A stretch of DNA of 64,000 bases. It comes from CAVSIS01 sp963814875. GTDB taxonomy: Bacteria > Acidobacteriota > Thermoanaerobaculia > Thermoanaerobaculales > Sulfomarinibacteraceae. Below, in pieces: positions 8,461 through 16,823 of this stretch. The stretch is taken from contig CAWFFJ010000022.1 in the NCBI GenBank assembly GCA_963814875.1, positions 124,001 to 188,000 of the forward strand, in the 5' to 3' direction. A program made the translations under genes and the position numbers. Each line of letters begins with the position of its first letter. The first letter of the stretch is position 1. Below the pieces are notes generated by a model. That model made no database searches, had not been told where the DNA came from, and worked only from the letters and a program-made list of their open reading frames with translations.

Positions 8461-9756
8461 ATGAGGATGAACGGCAGTTTGGTGTTCTTTATCGGCGCGT
8501 GCATCGTTGCTTTCGGGGCGGCGGTGCAGGCTGCGCAAGTGGACATCTTCCCCGGCGTTGCAAGCGTCGCGGGTCAGAACGGGACTGCTTGGCGCTCGGA
8601 GATCCTTCTCCACAATGGCAGCAGTTCGGCACAAAACGTTCTGCTTGAGATCATTCCGAGAGGGGGCACCGGCGTGCTGGCCAGCAAGACGATCGCCCTC
8701 GCGCCCGGGAAGGGGCTACGGCTGGCCGACCTGTACGCGACGCTGCAGGCGCCAAGCGGCGCGGGGGCGTTGCGTATGACCGGTGACGTGAATACCTGGG
8801 TGCGTACCTTCAACCAAGGCATCCAGGGCACGTTCGGACAAAACATCCCCAGCGCGAGCGACACCCGCTACGAGATTGATGAGACGGCGTTGTTCCCAAT
8901 CCACACGCCTGCCAGCCTCCAGTCCGAGTTCCGGTCGAACCTGATCCTACTTAGCCTGGACGCGGCCCCACAGACAGTTCGCGTAAGGGTGGGCGATCGG
9001 GAAAGAGCGTTCGAGCTTCAGCCCGGCGTGTTCTCACAGATCGACAACGTCGGCTCATGGGTTGGTGCGGTGCCAGGCGACGCCACGCTCGCGGTCGTTT
9101 CTAATGGAATCTGGGCGGGCTACGTCTCCAGCATCGACCCTGTCACCGGCGACCCGACCACGTTCATCGGTGCTCGTTGGCCGGATCATCTCTTCTACGA
9201 GCCTTTCGACACACTCGCCGCGTGGTCGTACAGCACCGCGAGCTCGGTCGGCGCATCGTTCCTCGTACACGGAGGGCTGTTGACCGTCGGCAGCTTCGGC
9301 ACCGGAGGGTCATGGCCCGGCCCGTCGGTACAGGCCCGGCTCACGCACCCGTTTGACGCCAGCCTTCAGGACTTCTCGCTGGACACAATGTTGAACGCGA
9401 CCGTGGGTGGTTTCGGCGATGCCTACCGGGTGATCGTACTTCTGCTTGACGGCGACGACGTGCCGTTCGTTGGGTTCGCATGGGACGGAAACTCAGGGAG
9501 GTTCGAGCTTCATGCGGACGGAAGCACCGAATCAGCTGGGGAGCCCTACGTCTACACGTCGGTCGCAGGGAAGGTCAGCGTCCGCAAAGAGGGTGGAACC
9601 TATAGCATCCACTACAACGACGGCCCTTCATTGGCTGACCTGCCTCAACTGTCGAACAAGGTGGCCACCTCGGTACAGGTCACGATGCAGCGATACGAGA
9701 CAGAGTCGAGCAGTGTGCAGATCGCTGTCGACTGGATACGCTTGGAGAGGAGGTGA
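8461..9756 (+). CDS. Secreted protein with N-terminal beta domain and C-terminal lectin/glucanase-like domain
   Basis: The start ATG at 8461 follows GGAGG. A signal peptide ends around VQAAQ (residue 25). Residues 27-240 form a repeated beta-domain with phrases GTAWRSEILLHN, NTWVRTFNQG and TFGQNIPS that is common, in my recollection, in secreted proteins of Acidobacteriota such as Thermoanaerobaculia. After YEPFDTLAAW, residues 245-431 look like a concanavalin-A-type jelly roll (F-D-pattern strands, VGFAWDGNSGRFELH, IAVDWIRLERR at the end), the layout of domains that bind or cut polysaccharide. No catalytic E-x-D-x-E motif was seen, so a binding role is more likely. The predicted location is outside the cytoplasm. 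Confidence 0.75.
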   Translation: MRMNGSLVFFIGACIVAFGAAVQAAQVDIFPGVASVAGQNGTAWRSEILLHNGSSSAQNVLLEIIPRGGTGVLASKTIALAPGKGLRLADLYATLQAPSGAGALRMTGDVNTWVRTFNQGIQGTFGQNIPSASDTRYEIDETALFPIHTPASLQSEFRSNLILLSLDAAPQTVRVRVGDRERAFELQPGVFSQIDNVGSWVGAVPGDATLAVVSNGIWAGYVSSIDPVTGDPTTFIGARWPDHLFYEPFDTLAAWSYSTASSVGASFLVHGGLLTVGSFGTGGSWPGPSVQARLTHPFDASLQDFSLDTMLNATVGGFGDAYRVIVLLLDGDDVPFVGFAWDGNSGRFELHADGSTESAGEPYVYTSVAGKVSVRKEGGTYSIHYNDGPSLADLPQLSNKVATSVQVTMQRYETESSSVQIAVDWIRLERR

Positions 9757-9764
9757 TCTCAGCC

Positions 9765-10235
9765 TGGACCTGCCCCGGTTGACCGGGCACTAAGATAGTT
9801 TCGTCGTCGTCGTATCTCTGGGGCTGTGCGGAACTGGGAAGGAGTGCCGTCTTTCAGAACTCCGCAGGGGTGGTCGGCGGGACCGACGAGGAGGCAGGAT
9901 GCCACGATCAAGGCCACCGTACCCAGCCGAGTGTCGGAGGCAGATGGTCGAGCTCGTACGAGCCGGCCGGAGCCTTGAGGAGCTGGCGAGGGAGTACGAG
10001 CCGTCCGCACAGGCAATCCGGAATCGGGTGCGCCAAGCGGACCGGGACGAAGGTCCATGAGAGGATGGGATGACCTCAGGGGAGAGGGGGGAGCTTCGCC
10101 GGCTGCGTCGTGAGAACCGGCAGCTGAAGATGGAGCGGGAGATCTTGGCAAGAGCCGCGGCCTGGTTTGCTCGGGAGACCGACTCCGTACGACCCAAGCC
10201 TTCGAGTTCGTGAGGGCGCACCCCACAAGGTGGGC
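9765..10235 (+). mobile_element. Truncated IS3-family element
   Basis: A likely left end (TGGACCTGCCCC, followed by a GTTGACCGGGCAC word) begins 8 bases after the preceding stop codon. It is followed by a complete-length but nonsense-mutated orfA and the first dozen codons of orfB in the -1 frame ([12 protein letters not shown]). The rest of orfB and the right end are absent; the lipoprotein gene at 10268 begins right after. The element is dead. Confidence 0.75.
9899..10213 (+). pseudogene. IS3-family transposase OrfA with internal stop
   Basis: The frame from the ATG at 9899 (GAGGAGG 5 bases upstream) encodes YPAECRRQMVELVRAGRS and a helix-turn-helix (LEELAREYEPSAQAIRNRV), followed, after an in-frame TGA at 10058-10060, by the leucine-zipper-like helix [19 protein letters not shown] and AAAWFARET. 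This is the OrfA of IS3-type elements, which binds the element ends. Without the TGA it would be 104 residues, the usual size. Confidence 0.8.
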
Positions 10236-10267
10236 CCCTGCGGGCCCTACCAAGAGGAGGCAATAGC

Positions 10268-11287
10268 ATGAACGTGCGAGTGTACGCTGATCGGGGTGGT
10301 TCGGCAGTCGCCAGATGGGTTGGGTTGATCTTTGCCGTGATTCAGCTGGCGCTGCCCGTTTGCTCGTGTGGGAGACCATCGCTGACCAGGGGATCGGCTG
10401 CAGAGCTTCTACTGGCTTCTGATTCGTTTGAGCGGCTAAGCAATAAGGCCCATCTACAGCCGCAGGGCTTCAGGAAGCTGGTTGATGAGGAGTTTGCAAC
10501 ACGCGACACGAAGACTGGAAAGTTCAGTTTGACCGAGAAGGGCCGGAAGGTTGTCCGCACTTTCGACGACGAGTCGCTCACGCCGGCGGAGGACCTCCAG
10601 CGACCGGAAGTAGATATTACTGGGATCGCCGACGCTGTGATTCCGCTCGGGTCGAGTCCTGGTGGGGCCATTAAGGAAGTGCAGTTCAACTGGGGCTACC
10701 ACAACGTGCCAAGCCCACTCGCGCGCTTCATTGTTCAGGGGGGGGCGGGCAGCGCGCTATTCAGGCTGTACGATGACGGGTGGCGGATCGAGGAGTGCAA
10801 TATCCGCTATTCGGAGGCACCGTACGGGTTGTCGCAGGAGGAATCGGCGGAGGAGGCGGCGGAGGTTGCGGCCATTGAGGCCAACAGGCGGGCCAAGGAA
10901 GAGGCCAATCAACGGAGGCTCACGCAAGCTCAGACCGCGTCAGAAGAAGTCGCGACCCTCCCTCAGTGCTGCGACTACATGACGAATAATAGGGCTACCC
11001 TGCGGGTTACTAACGTCAACTTCACAGCATATGATTACTGCAACCGGCCACCCATCACGGTCTGGTTCGGGGATATCAAGCGTCTGAGAACATATAGTGG
11101 AGATATCCCTGGGCTGCTCTGCTCGCCAGCAGTGAACGTGTACTGCAAGCGGCGCGGCAAGCGCTTCGGTGGCGAGGATGAAGTTCGTGTCCACTTCCCA
11201 GATGACGCCGCGAGGGATCGCGCCATGCAGGTGATCTCTTCGGCCCTGGGCAAGTGGCGAGCGCAGTACCCAGACCTGTCAGAGTAA
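10268..11287 (+). CDS. Secreted or lipid-anchored protein of unknown function
   Basis: ATG at 10268 follows AAGAGGAGG. The 339-residue protein has a hydrophobic helix (VGLIFAVIQLALPVCSCG) with possible lipobox Cys 32 or 34. Residues 45-170 hold a mixed domain (TDEKGRK-like, EVQFNWGYHNVPSPLARF) seen in periplasmic proteins without named function. Residues 185-225 form a charged helix very rich in Glu, Ala and Arg (EEAAEVAAIEANRRAKEEAN), probably coiled coil. The C-terminal 110 residues carry four or five Cys (PQCCDYM, DYCNRPP, LLCSPAVNVYC), suggesting disulphides, and end with a helix. It is the last gene of the secreted block. No family is recognised. Confidence 0.7.
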   Translation: MNVRVYADRGGSAVARWVGLIFAVIQLALPVCSCGRPSLTRGSAAELLLASDSFERLSNKAHLQPQGFRKLVDEEFATRDTKTGKFSLTEKGRKVVRTFDDESLTPAEDLQRPEVDITGIADAVIPLGSSPGGAIKEVQFNWGYHNVPSPLARFIVQGGAGSALFRLYDDGWRIEECNIRYSEAPYGLSQEESAEEAAEVAAIEANRRAKEEANQRRLTQAQTASEEVATLPQCCDYMTNNRATLRVTNVNFTAYDYCNRPPITVWFGDIKRLRTYSGDIPGLLCSPAVNVYCKRRGKRFGGEDEVRVHFPDDAARDRAMQVISSALGKWRAQYPDLSE

Positions 11288-11505
11288 GCTCGGCGAGGGA
11301 GGCCGTCGGCGGTGTACCAGCCCGATCCAGACGGAAGTCGACGGTTGGGGTAGCTGTTCTCGCGCAGGTAGTACTGGGCGGCCGAGAGAGGAACGGGTTC
11401 GCCGGTCGTCTCGTCGACGACGCACCCGGTCACGGTGCCCTACGCCTTCATGCGGACCGTCAAGTCGAGGACCTGACCGGGGGTGTTCACCCATCCACTG
11501 GCGAT
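11281..11505 (-). pseudogene. Fragment of a protein gene (regulatory-like beta domain), with stop codon
   Basis: On the minus strand the frame reads GWVNTPGQVLDLTVRMKA, an in-frame TAG, then GTVTGCVVDETTGEPVPL and YPNRRLPSGSGWYTADGLPRR. VTGxVVDxxTGEPV is typical of carboxypeptidase-regulatory-like domains. Both ends are missing: the left runs into the end of the lipoprotein gene and the right into a REP-like repeat. It reads as a decayed remnant. Confidence 0.4.
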
Positions 11506-11508
11506 CCC

Positions 11509-11573
11509 TGAAAGGTGCCTGTCACGCCATTCCGCCTTTCTTGTCTGCAAGGAAAGGTGCCGGGCACATGGAT
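11509..11573. repeat. Dispersed repeat R1, short copy
   Basis: The sequence TGTCACGCCATTCCGCC followed by TTTCTTGTCTGCA matches the left edge of the R1 repeat at 40096 almost base for base, and ends in GGTGCCGGGCAC, another of the palindromic words scattered in the window. Only the head of the repeat is present here, at the edge of a RAYT gene fragment. Confidence 0.65.
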
Positions 11574-11579
11574 CGAGTG

Positions 11580-11920
11580 TTCTTCGCTCCTCCGCTGCGA
11601 CAGGGCCTGGTCGAGCTCCTCCAGACGGGCTGCCTCCTCCGGGCACTCGTGCCTGCGCTGGACCCCCGGCATCACCCAGCCCGTCGCCGTGGCCGGATGC
11701 CTGGCGAGCGCCGCCGCGATGCCCTTCACCAGGGGTCCGTAGCGCTCGACGCCCAGCACAGTCAAGAGCTCTCTCGCCCGAACGACCTCTGGCGCCTTGC
11801 CCCTGCCGGCGAGATCCACGAAGCCGACGCCGAGGAGCTCCCCTCCCCGCCGGAGCAGCTCACCCGCCTCAAACCTCGACCTCTCACATAGACGCCGTTC
11901 CTGCGCCTCGACCTTGGCGA
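11580..11920 (-). pseudogene. C-terminal fragment of a RAYT (REP-associated tyrosine transposase)
   Basis: The minus strand encodes ARELLTVLGVERYG, then KGIAAALARHPATATGW and LEELDQAL. This is the helix-turn-helix tail typical of the long RAYT type, comparable to VKDVAAALGKAPGSVSRWL in the full RAYT at 28973-29953. The Y1 (HUH) catalytic domain that should precede it is gone. The 3' end runs straight into an R1/REP-like repeat, consistent with a RAYT once bordered by REP sequences. The GC-rich DNA upstream (11920-12190) shows no convincing gene. Confidence 0.55.
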
Positions 11921-12195
11921 TCCTCCCGGTTTCGTCAGGGAACTCGCTCTCCGACCGGGGCGGCCGCCGGCCGAGCCGCCACCAGGGAAGAGCCCCCGGC
12001 CCCGCCCCGACACCAGGATCGCCCTCGCTTTCGACCGCAAACGCCAGCCCGCCCGCCTCGCTCGAACGCCTGTCATCGGTTGAAAACCCAGCCCACACCG
12101 CTCCCACTCGGAGTGAGCTCAACACAGGCTTGTGCCGCGGCTCTGCGCGGCACCAAACCCTTCTTCGTTAGGCGCACCCACCTGGGGACCCAAAC

Positions 12196-13014
12196 TCATC
12201 GAAGGGCCTCCAAAGTGTGGACTTCAAGGGCTGAGAGACAAGGCAGGAACTCAGTCGAACGCCGAATCACTTCCCCTTGATGCTTCTCGGTCACGACGCC
12301 GTCCACGTAGGGCAACGCAGCCGAGATTACGATGTCGAAAACGTCCGACTGCGTAGGTTTGCGCCTATCCGGGTAGAACTTGAAGAAGACTGTGAGGGCC
12401 ATTGAGCAGATGGACCTAAACGCTGTGGCTTCAAAGTTGCCTTCACTCTGCAGGATCGCCTTCACTTGGTCGGGGAATCTCATGGTGAGTTGCTGAAGTA
12501 CATTGACTTCCATGAACTGGCGAACCTGACGAGCTGTGTACTTCCCGCTTCGAGCTGGGAAGTTCGCAACAAGGCTCGTGATCGCCTCAAGAACCTCGGT
12601 CCTTTCTGACTTCCAGTATGCATCGCGTTCGGCGAACTTGCCTCGGGAGAACACAGTGCGTAGCGCATCAGCCTTCGATTGACCTTGTAGAGGCTCGATT
12701 GCCGATGGGGCTAGCAGGGCCGGATCGATTCTCGAAGGATGTGGATATTCTCTAAGCTCCTCGGCATGCAACTGCTCGTGCCCCTTCAGCAGTATGGAGG
12801 GCAGGAAGGAGAAGTGTTCCACAAAGCTGTCAAGTAGGCCGTCCCACTGGTTCAGTTCGAATAGGGTGAATGCAGAGTACGCGGCTATCCAGCCCGATTG
12901 CCCGAAACGGAGGAGGAAGTTCCGCAACGCGCCTTTCGGGTCCTTGAGCATTTCGCTCAGAGCGTTCGTATCGAGTAGACAAAGCCGATACTGGGTGCCG
13001 TTGAGAACGATCAT
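12196..13014 (-). CDS. PIN-like domain protein, downstream of the TIR-caspase pair
   Basis: From ATG at 13014 the product has 272 residues. It begins with a PIN-type first motif, RLCLLDTNALSEML, has an early acidic motif (FTLFELNQWD) and near the end SDVFDIVISAALPYVDGVVTEK, the two-Asp pattern of the PIN C-terminal half. PIN domains are Mg-dependent RNases in toxins and other systems. Unlike VapC toxins (about 130 residues) it carries a long helical middle part (residues 60-200), and no antitoxin is adjacent. It lies 120 bases downstream of the caspase-like gene, same strand, with the same low-GC composition, so it may belong to that defence operon. Alternatively it is a separate cargo gene. 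Confidence 0.7.
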   Translation of the reverse strand: MIVLNGTQYRLCLLDTNALSEMLKDPKGALRNFLLRFGQSGWIAAYSAFTLFELNQWDGLLDSFVEHFSFLPSILLKGHEQLHAEELREYPHPSRIDPALLAPSAIEPLQGQSKADALRTVFSRGKFAERDAYWKSERTEVLEAITSLVANFPARSGKYTARQVRQFMEVNVLQQLTMRFPDQVKAILQSEGNFEATAFRSICSMALTVFFKFYPDRRKPTQSDVFDIVISAALPYVDGVVTEKHQGEVIRRSTEFLPCLSALEVHTLEALR

Positions 13015-13134
13015 CGGATCAGAAGAACCTTCGCTGGGGCGCCTAACGCTCAGCATCAGCGGCGGTGCGCAGCGCCGTCCGTTGCATGCTGTTGTTAGCC
13101 AGCGTCCTCGCTGGATTCTCGCCCACGTCGGGAT

Positions 13135-14082
13135 TCACAGCTTCTTTTCCTTGGCCAAGCGCCAGTATTGAGCGCCGAGCGCAGTCAGCCTGCACGATCG
13201 CGAGTTCATCGCCGCGTAGTACATGTGCTCTTCATCAACAGGGATCACGAGCCCGACGCCCTCCATCTTCTGAAGGTCTTTGAATATCCTCACGTTGTCA
13301 GGGTCGTGCCCCTTCTCGGTATCCTCGTAGCTCGGATCAAGCGCGTGCTCGTCCTGGGGACTTGGAAAATAGGTGACGATTCTCCTGAGTGTCTCGAGCG
13401 GCACTTGGGGCTCAACCTCGCGCAGCGACGTGAACTTCGTGACGTTCGTCTTAAAGATCGGCCGTTGATCCCAAGCGCCAAGTGCTTGATCAACGTATGC
13501 GTAGATGGAACCCGGCGTGACGTGCCCGCGCAGATCGGCTGCGCCCCCCTGAAGCGCGGCAACAACAAGAGCGGTGAATACTCCTCCGTTACCCGTTTCT
13601 ATCGCGGCCTCAGTCCCTCGGCTGGCTGTTAGCACAGTCAGGCCTTCGGAGAGCTGCGCAACACCACCTTCCGCGATGTTCGGCGTGCCCATGTTACCAG
13701 AGTAACAACAGTCCAAGATTACGACCTTGTTCTTTACCGGTGAGCTATTTGCGATCTTGAGGATCTCGGTCATCGCAATCCCATCGTCGTACCTAGCAGC
13801 GTCCTTGGTCACTATGTATCCGTCCACACTCCGGACGAGGCCATGGCCAGAGAAGTAGAGAAGCGCGATATCGCAGTCGGTAGCAAAGAGCTTCTCGATC
13901 GCCTCTCGCAGCTTCGGCCTCGTGACCTCATCGGGTGGGGAGGTCATGAGCAATACCTGGAAGTTCGGGGAGCCGGTGCCGTGCGTCTCCAAGACCGCAG
14001 CCATCGCGTTGGCGTCTCTCACGCAGCCATGGAGCGGCGCTTGATGGTAGTCGTCGATCCCGACGATTAGTGCGCGACGCAT
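13135..14082 (-). CDS. Caspase-like (C14 family) protease, putative TIR-signal effector
   Basis: ATG at 14082, at the start of RRALIVGIDDYH, gives 315 residues. Residues 1-215 are a caspase-fold peptidase: the opening strand ALIVGIDDY, the catalytic His in LLYFSGHG (near residue 82) and the catalytic Cys in VILDCCYSG (near 131). The C-terminal 100 residues (LETLRRIVTYFP onwards) are not recognised and could hold the sensing or substrate part. The gene starts 20 bases after the TIR gene's stop, so the two are one operon. TIR plus caspase-like protease is the composition described for type IV Thoeris, where a cADPR-type signal activates the protease to degrade cell proteins on phage infection. 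The catalytic assignment is visible; the system assignment is inference. Confidence 0.85.
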   Translation of the reverse strand: MRRALIVGIDDYHQAPLHGCVRDANAMAAVLETHGTGSPNFQVLLMTSPPDEVTRPKLREAIEKLFATDCDIALLYFSGHGLVRSVDGYIVTKDAARYDDGIAMTEILKIANSSPVKNKVVILDCCYSGNMGTPNIAEGGVAQLSEGLTVLTASRGTEAAIETGNGGVFTALVVAALQGGAADLRGHVTPGSIYAYVDQALGAWDQRPIFKTNVTKFTSLREVEPQVPLETLRRIVTYFPSPQDEHALDPSYEDTEKGHDPDNVRIFKDLQKMEGVGLVIPVDEEHMYYAAMNSRSCRLTALGAQYWRLAKEKKL

Positions 14083-14102
14083 GGTACCCTCACTATGCCC
14101 GC

Positions 14103-14519
14103 TCACGGATCCAACTCCCGGATGGCCGACACTATGGCGCTGGTGTTCCAGCCAACAAGCCGGTCGGCCGCGTTGGACACTACGGATGAGATCTGCTCGT
14201 TCGCCCATGGTCGAATTCCCACGATGGGCTTATTGAAGTCTTTCTTTGCAATCTGAATCTCGCGTTCAATCCACTTGCTATACGTCGCGTACTTTCCGGC
14301 CATGATCAGGACGACGTCGCAGAAGACCATCTGATTCTTGATGGCCTTGTACAACGCCTCGACGTTCGGCGCGTTGTGGACCGGATCGTCCTTGGGGACC
14401 GAGTAGTTCTTGTAATGGAAGTTCGGTGCGGCATCGAGGAGCTTGACAAGCTTCTCGTATGCATCACCGTATGCCCACGAATGACTGATGAAGAGGTTCC
14501 TAGATTTCAATGTCGGCAT
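14103..14519 (-). CDS. ThsB-like TIR domain protein (Thoeris-type NADase/signal synthase)
   Basis: The 138-residue protein is a single TIR-like domain of the ThsB (MTH538) type: RNLFISHSW at the start, LVKLLDAAPNFHYKNYSVP, VLIMAGKYATYSKWIEREI and KPIVGIRPWANE. WIERE matches the WxxxE motif carrying the catalytic Glu of NAD-consuming TIR domains. In Thoeris systems such proteins sense infection and convert NAD into a cyclic ADP-ribose isomer that activates a partner effector. The partner here would be the caspase-like protease just downstream. An AGGAGACAC-like ribosome binding site (seen as TGTCTCCT on the + strand) lies 3-11 bases upstream of the start. The operon is AT-richer than its surroundings, as expected for a transferred defence module. 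Confidence 0.85.
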   Translation of the reverse strand: MPTLKSRNLFISHSWAYGDAYEKLVKLLDAAPNFHYKNYSVPKDDPVHNAPNVEALYKAIKNQMVFCDVVLIMAGKYATYSKWIEREIQIAKKDFNKPIVGIRPWANEQISSVVSNAADRLVGWNTSAIVSAIRELDP

Positions 14520-14783
14520 GTGTGTCTCCTAGTCTGGCTAACTACAATTAGGCGACCTAAATTTGCGAGCGTTTAGGGCGACGGAAGAGTGGTGCATAAA
14601 GACCCCCAAGGAATCGCGAAACTCTGAAAGGGCGACGGTTAGCCCCGGAATCCGGTGTGTTATGCGACAGAATACCCTGTCGCCTAAACCGATAAGCGAA
14701 CACGACAAGAGCACTCCGGCCAGTCTGGCATGGTCTCAATCCACCTGTCTCCCTCAAGCATACCTCGACTAGGGGCCGTCTTC

Positions 14784-14846
14784 GATTTGCGGTGCCACGT
14801 ACCACAACTCTCACAACTCGCTGCTGGGTGGCGAGGGCTACTCGTG
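14784..14846. repeat. 63-base repeat containing the RAYT-type terminal repeat
   Basis: The 63 bases starting GATTTGCGGTGCCACGTACC are repeated exactly at 28846-28908, where they form the left edge of the RAYT unit; the first 28 bases of the palindromic part recur inverted at 30085-30112. It ends 4 bases before the left end of the IS66 element. The 14520-14783 stretch before it holds no gene that I can support. Confidence 0.8.
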
Positions 14847-14923
14847 TATCGTACGTCCTCGCCGTGGCCCGTCTTGACGGGAGTGGTTGGGAGTGATCGG
14901 TATCTGAGTCGAGGCAGATCAGG

Positions 14924-16447
14924 TCAGCCGAGGTCGCTCGGCAGCGTGACGGCGCCGGGGCTTTCGATCGCAGCGAGGGCGGCATCTCGGACATAGACCC
15001 TGGGGTCGACCTGGCTGAGCTTGGCGGTCTCAAACAGCGTGTAGAAGAGAGCCGCGACCTCGGTCCCCCGCTTCGACCGTGACCCGTAGTGGTTCTTCCG
15101 CCCCACCACCACGCCGCGCAGCGCCCGCTCGGCCGCGTTGTTGTCGAGCGGGATCCGTGGATCGTCGAGGAAGCGCTTCAGACCCGGCCACAGGTTCATC
15201 ATGTACGCGATCGCCTTGCCCATCTTGCTCGCCGGCAGCACCGTCCCGCGGTGCTCCACGGCCCACTTGAAGAGCTCCTCGATGATCGCCTGCGACCTTT
15301 CGGCCCGGAGCCTGCCCCTCGCTTCGAGCAGAACAGCCCTCGGCTCGGCGGAGGCGTCCGCCTCCTTGCGCGCCGCCCACTCGACCTCGTACAGCTCGCG
15401 GATACGCTTTACCGCGTAGTCGCTCAGCTCCGGATACGCGTCCTCCGCCTCGAGGTACTTCCTGCGCACATGGGCCCAGCAATACGCGACCGGGATCTTG
15501 TCGCGGGGACCGTCCCGCTCGAGATCCTTGTAGGCGACGTACCCGTCGGTCAGCACCACTCCCCGAAAGCCGCCCAGCATCGCCGCCGCCGACGCCTTGG
15601 AGCGGCTCGACAGGATGCGATAGCTCGCGATGTCCTCGCTGACCACGCACCAGGTCCACCACTTGCTGACCTTCTTGCCCTCGACCAGCGGCCACTGGGT
15701 CTCGTCGGCGTACACCACGTCCGCCTCGAGCGCCTTGTCGAGCAACGCCCGGTAGGTCGGCTCGAGGTGCCTCGCCAGCGCGTCGATCTGGTCCCACAGC
15801 GTCTGGCTGTCCACGTCAAGACCCGCACGGCCCATGGCCCGCGCCTGTCTTTCGAGCGGCATGTGGTCGAGGTACTTCTGCTCCGCCACCTGGACCGCGA
15901 AGTCCACCGAGTAGCGCCCGCCCGGGATCAGCTTCGCCGGTGCGGGCGCCGTCTTGACCGCCTCGTTGCACCGGCAGCGGTACTTCTGGCGCCGATGGCT
16001 GACGAGCTTGTACTCGACTCCGACGACGGTGATCTCCTCGGACTCCTCCGCCTGCTCTCCCATCTCGACCATCAGCCGCCCGCAGACCTCGCAGGTCCGC
16101 TCGGTCTCGCTCAATGTGTGGGTGACGATCTCAATCGGCAGGTCCGGCTGCGGCTTCGGGCCGTGGCCGGTGCGCGGCTGCACAGGCCTCGGCGCCGGCG
16201 CCTCCTGGGGCCGCCTCTCCGAGGACGAACCGTACAGGGCGCGCTGCATGGCGGCGAGCTGCTCCTTGAGCAGCTCGAACTCCATCTGCGGGTCAACGTC
16301 ACGGCCCCGCAGCCGGGCGATCTCAGCCTTGAGCTTCGCGTTTTCTTTGGAGAGTCGAACGGTGGTTTTCTCGAGGTGGGATGCGACCTGCTGGAGGGTC
16401 GAGACGTCGTCGATCTCCGCCAGCTTCCGCATGCGGAATTGTCTCAA
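14924..16447 (-). CDS. tnpC: IS66 family transposase TnpC
   Basis: The large IS66 transposase: an N-terminal coiled coil (LSKENAKLKAEIARLRG, LLKEQLAAMQRALYGSSSER), a zinc-binding segment CEVCGRLM with a CRCN pair, then the DDE domain with VYADETQWPL, TDGYVAYK, YCWAHVRRKYLEA and the terminal IPLDNNAAERALRGVVVGRK. The catalytic D-D-E residues appear present. It is about 500 residues, the normal length. The start used is the first ATG; the next Met, 5 residues on, is equally likely. Confidence 0.92.
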   Translation of the reverse strand: MRQFRMRKLAEIDDVSTLQQVASHLEKTTVRLSKENAKLKAEIARLRGRDVDPQMEFELLKEQLAAMQRALYGSSSERRPQEAPAPRPVQPRTGHGPKPQPDLPIEIVTHTLSETERTCEVCGRLMVEMGEQAEESEEITVVGVEYKLVSHRRQKYRCRCNEAVKTAPAPAKLIPGGRYSVDFAVQVAEQKYLDHMPLERQARAMGRAGLDVDSQTLWDQIDALARHLEPTYRALLDKALEADVVYADETQWPLVEGKKVSKWWTWCVVSEDIASYRILSSRSKASAAAMLGGFRGVVLTDGYVAYKDLERDGPRDKIPVAYCWAHVRRKYLEAEDAYPELSDYAVKRIRELYEVEWAARKEADASAEPRAVLLEARGRLRAERSQAIIEELFKWAVEHRGTVLPASKMGKAIAYMMNLWPGLKRFLDDPRIPLDNNAAERALRGVVVGRKNHYGSRSKRGTEVAALFYTLFETAKLSQVDPRVYVRDAALAAIESPGAVTLPSDLG

Positions 16448-16823
16448 TAAGATGATGATTCGTCAAGCACTTGAGGCACATTTTCTCGGGCGAAACCGGG
16501 ACTTTCCCGACCAGCTTGCTGCCCTCCAGGAAGAGCGCCAGCTCGGAGCTGGTGAGCTCGAGCTCGGCCGTGTCTTCTCCTGCCCACAGCTCGGCGAACC
16601 GGCCCTTCTCGAGCCGCTTGGCGTACAGGCACAGGCCGGTGCCGTCCCACATCAGGACCTTCGCCCGCTTGCGATTGCGGGCGACGAAGAGGAACAGGTC
16701 GCCGGACAGTGGGTCGCGGCCGAGGTGAGTACTGACCAGGCCATACAGGCCGTCGAAACCCTTCCTCATGTCGATCGGCAGGGTGTAGGCGAAGACCCGG
16801 ACCGAGCGGGTGGAGCCGATCAC
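16323..16823 (-). CDS. tnpB: IS66 accessory protein TnpB
   Basis: The IS66 Orf2 signature is clear: VFAYTLPIDMRKGFDGL, GDLFLFVARNRKRAKVLMWD and GLCLYAKRLEKGRF. TnpB is needed for IS66 transposition, but its molecular role is not fixed. It begins at a GTG whose first bases overlap the tnpA stop (GTGA). The frame runs 166 residues, longer than the usual 115; the extra tail overlaps tnpC by about 125 bases and probably reflects a lost stop codon. Confidence 0.9.
   Translation of the reverse strand: MIGSTRSVRVFAYTLPIDMRKGFDGLYGLVSTHLGRDPLSGDLFLFVARNRKRAKVLMWDGTGLCLYAKRLEKGRFAELWAGEDTAELELTSSELALFLEGSKLVGKVPVSPEKMCLKCLTNHHLIETIPHAEAGGDRRRLDPPAGRIPPRENHRSTLQRKREAQG

Noticed and set aside
12196..13014. 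VapC toxin
   Set aside because: The protein is about twice the usual length, has no antitoxin beside it and sits downstream of the TIR-caspase pair; a plain VapBC module is not supported.
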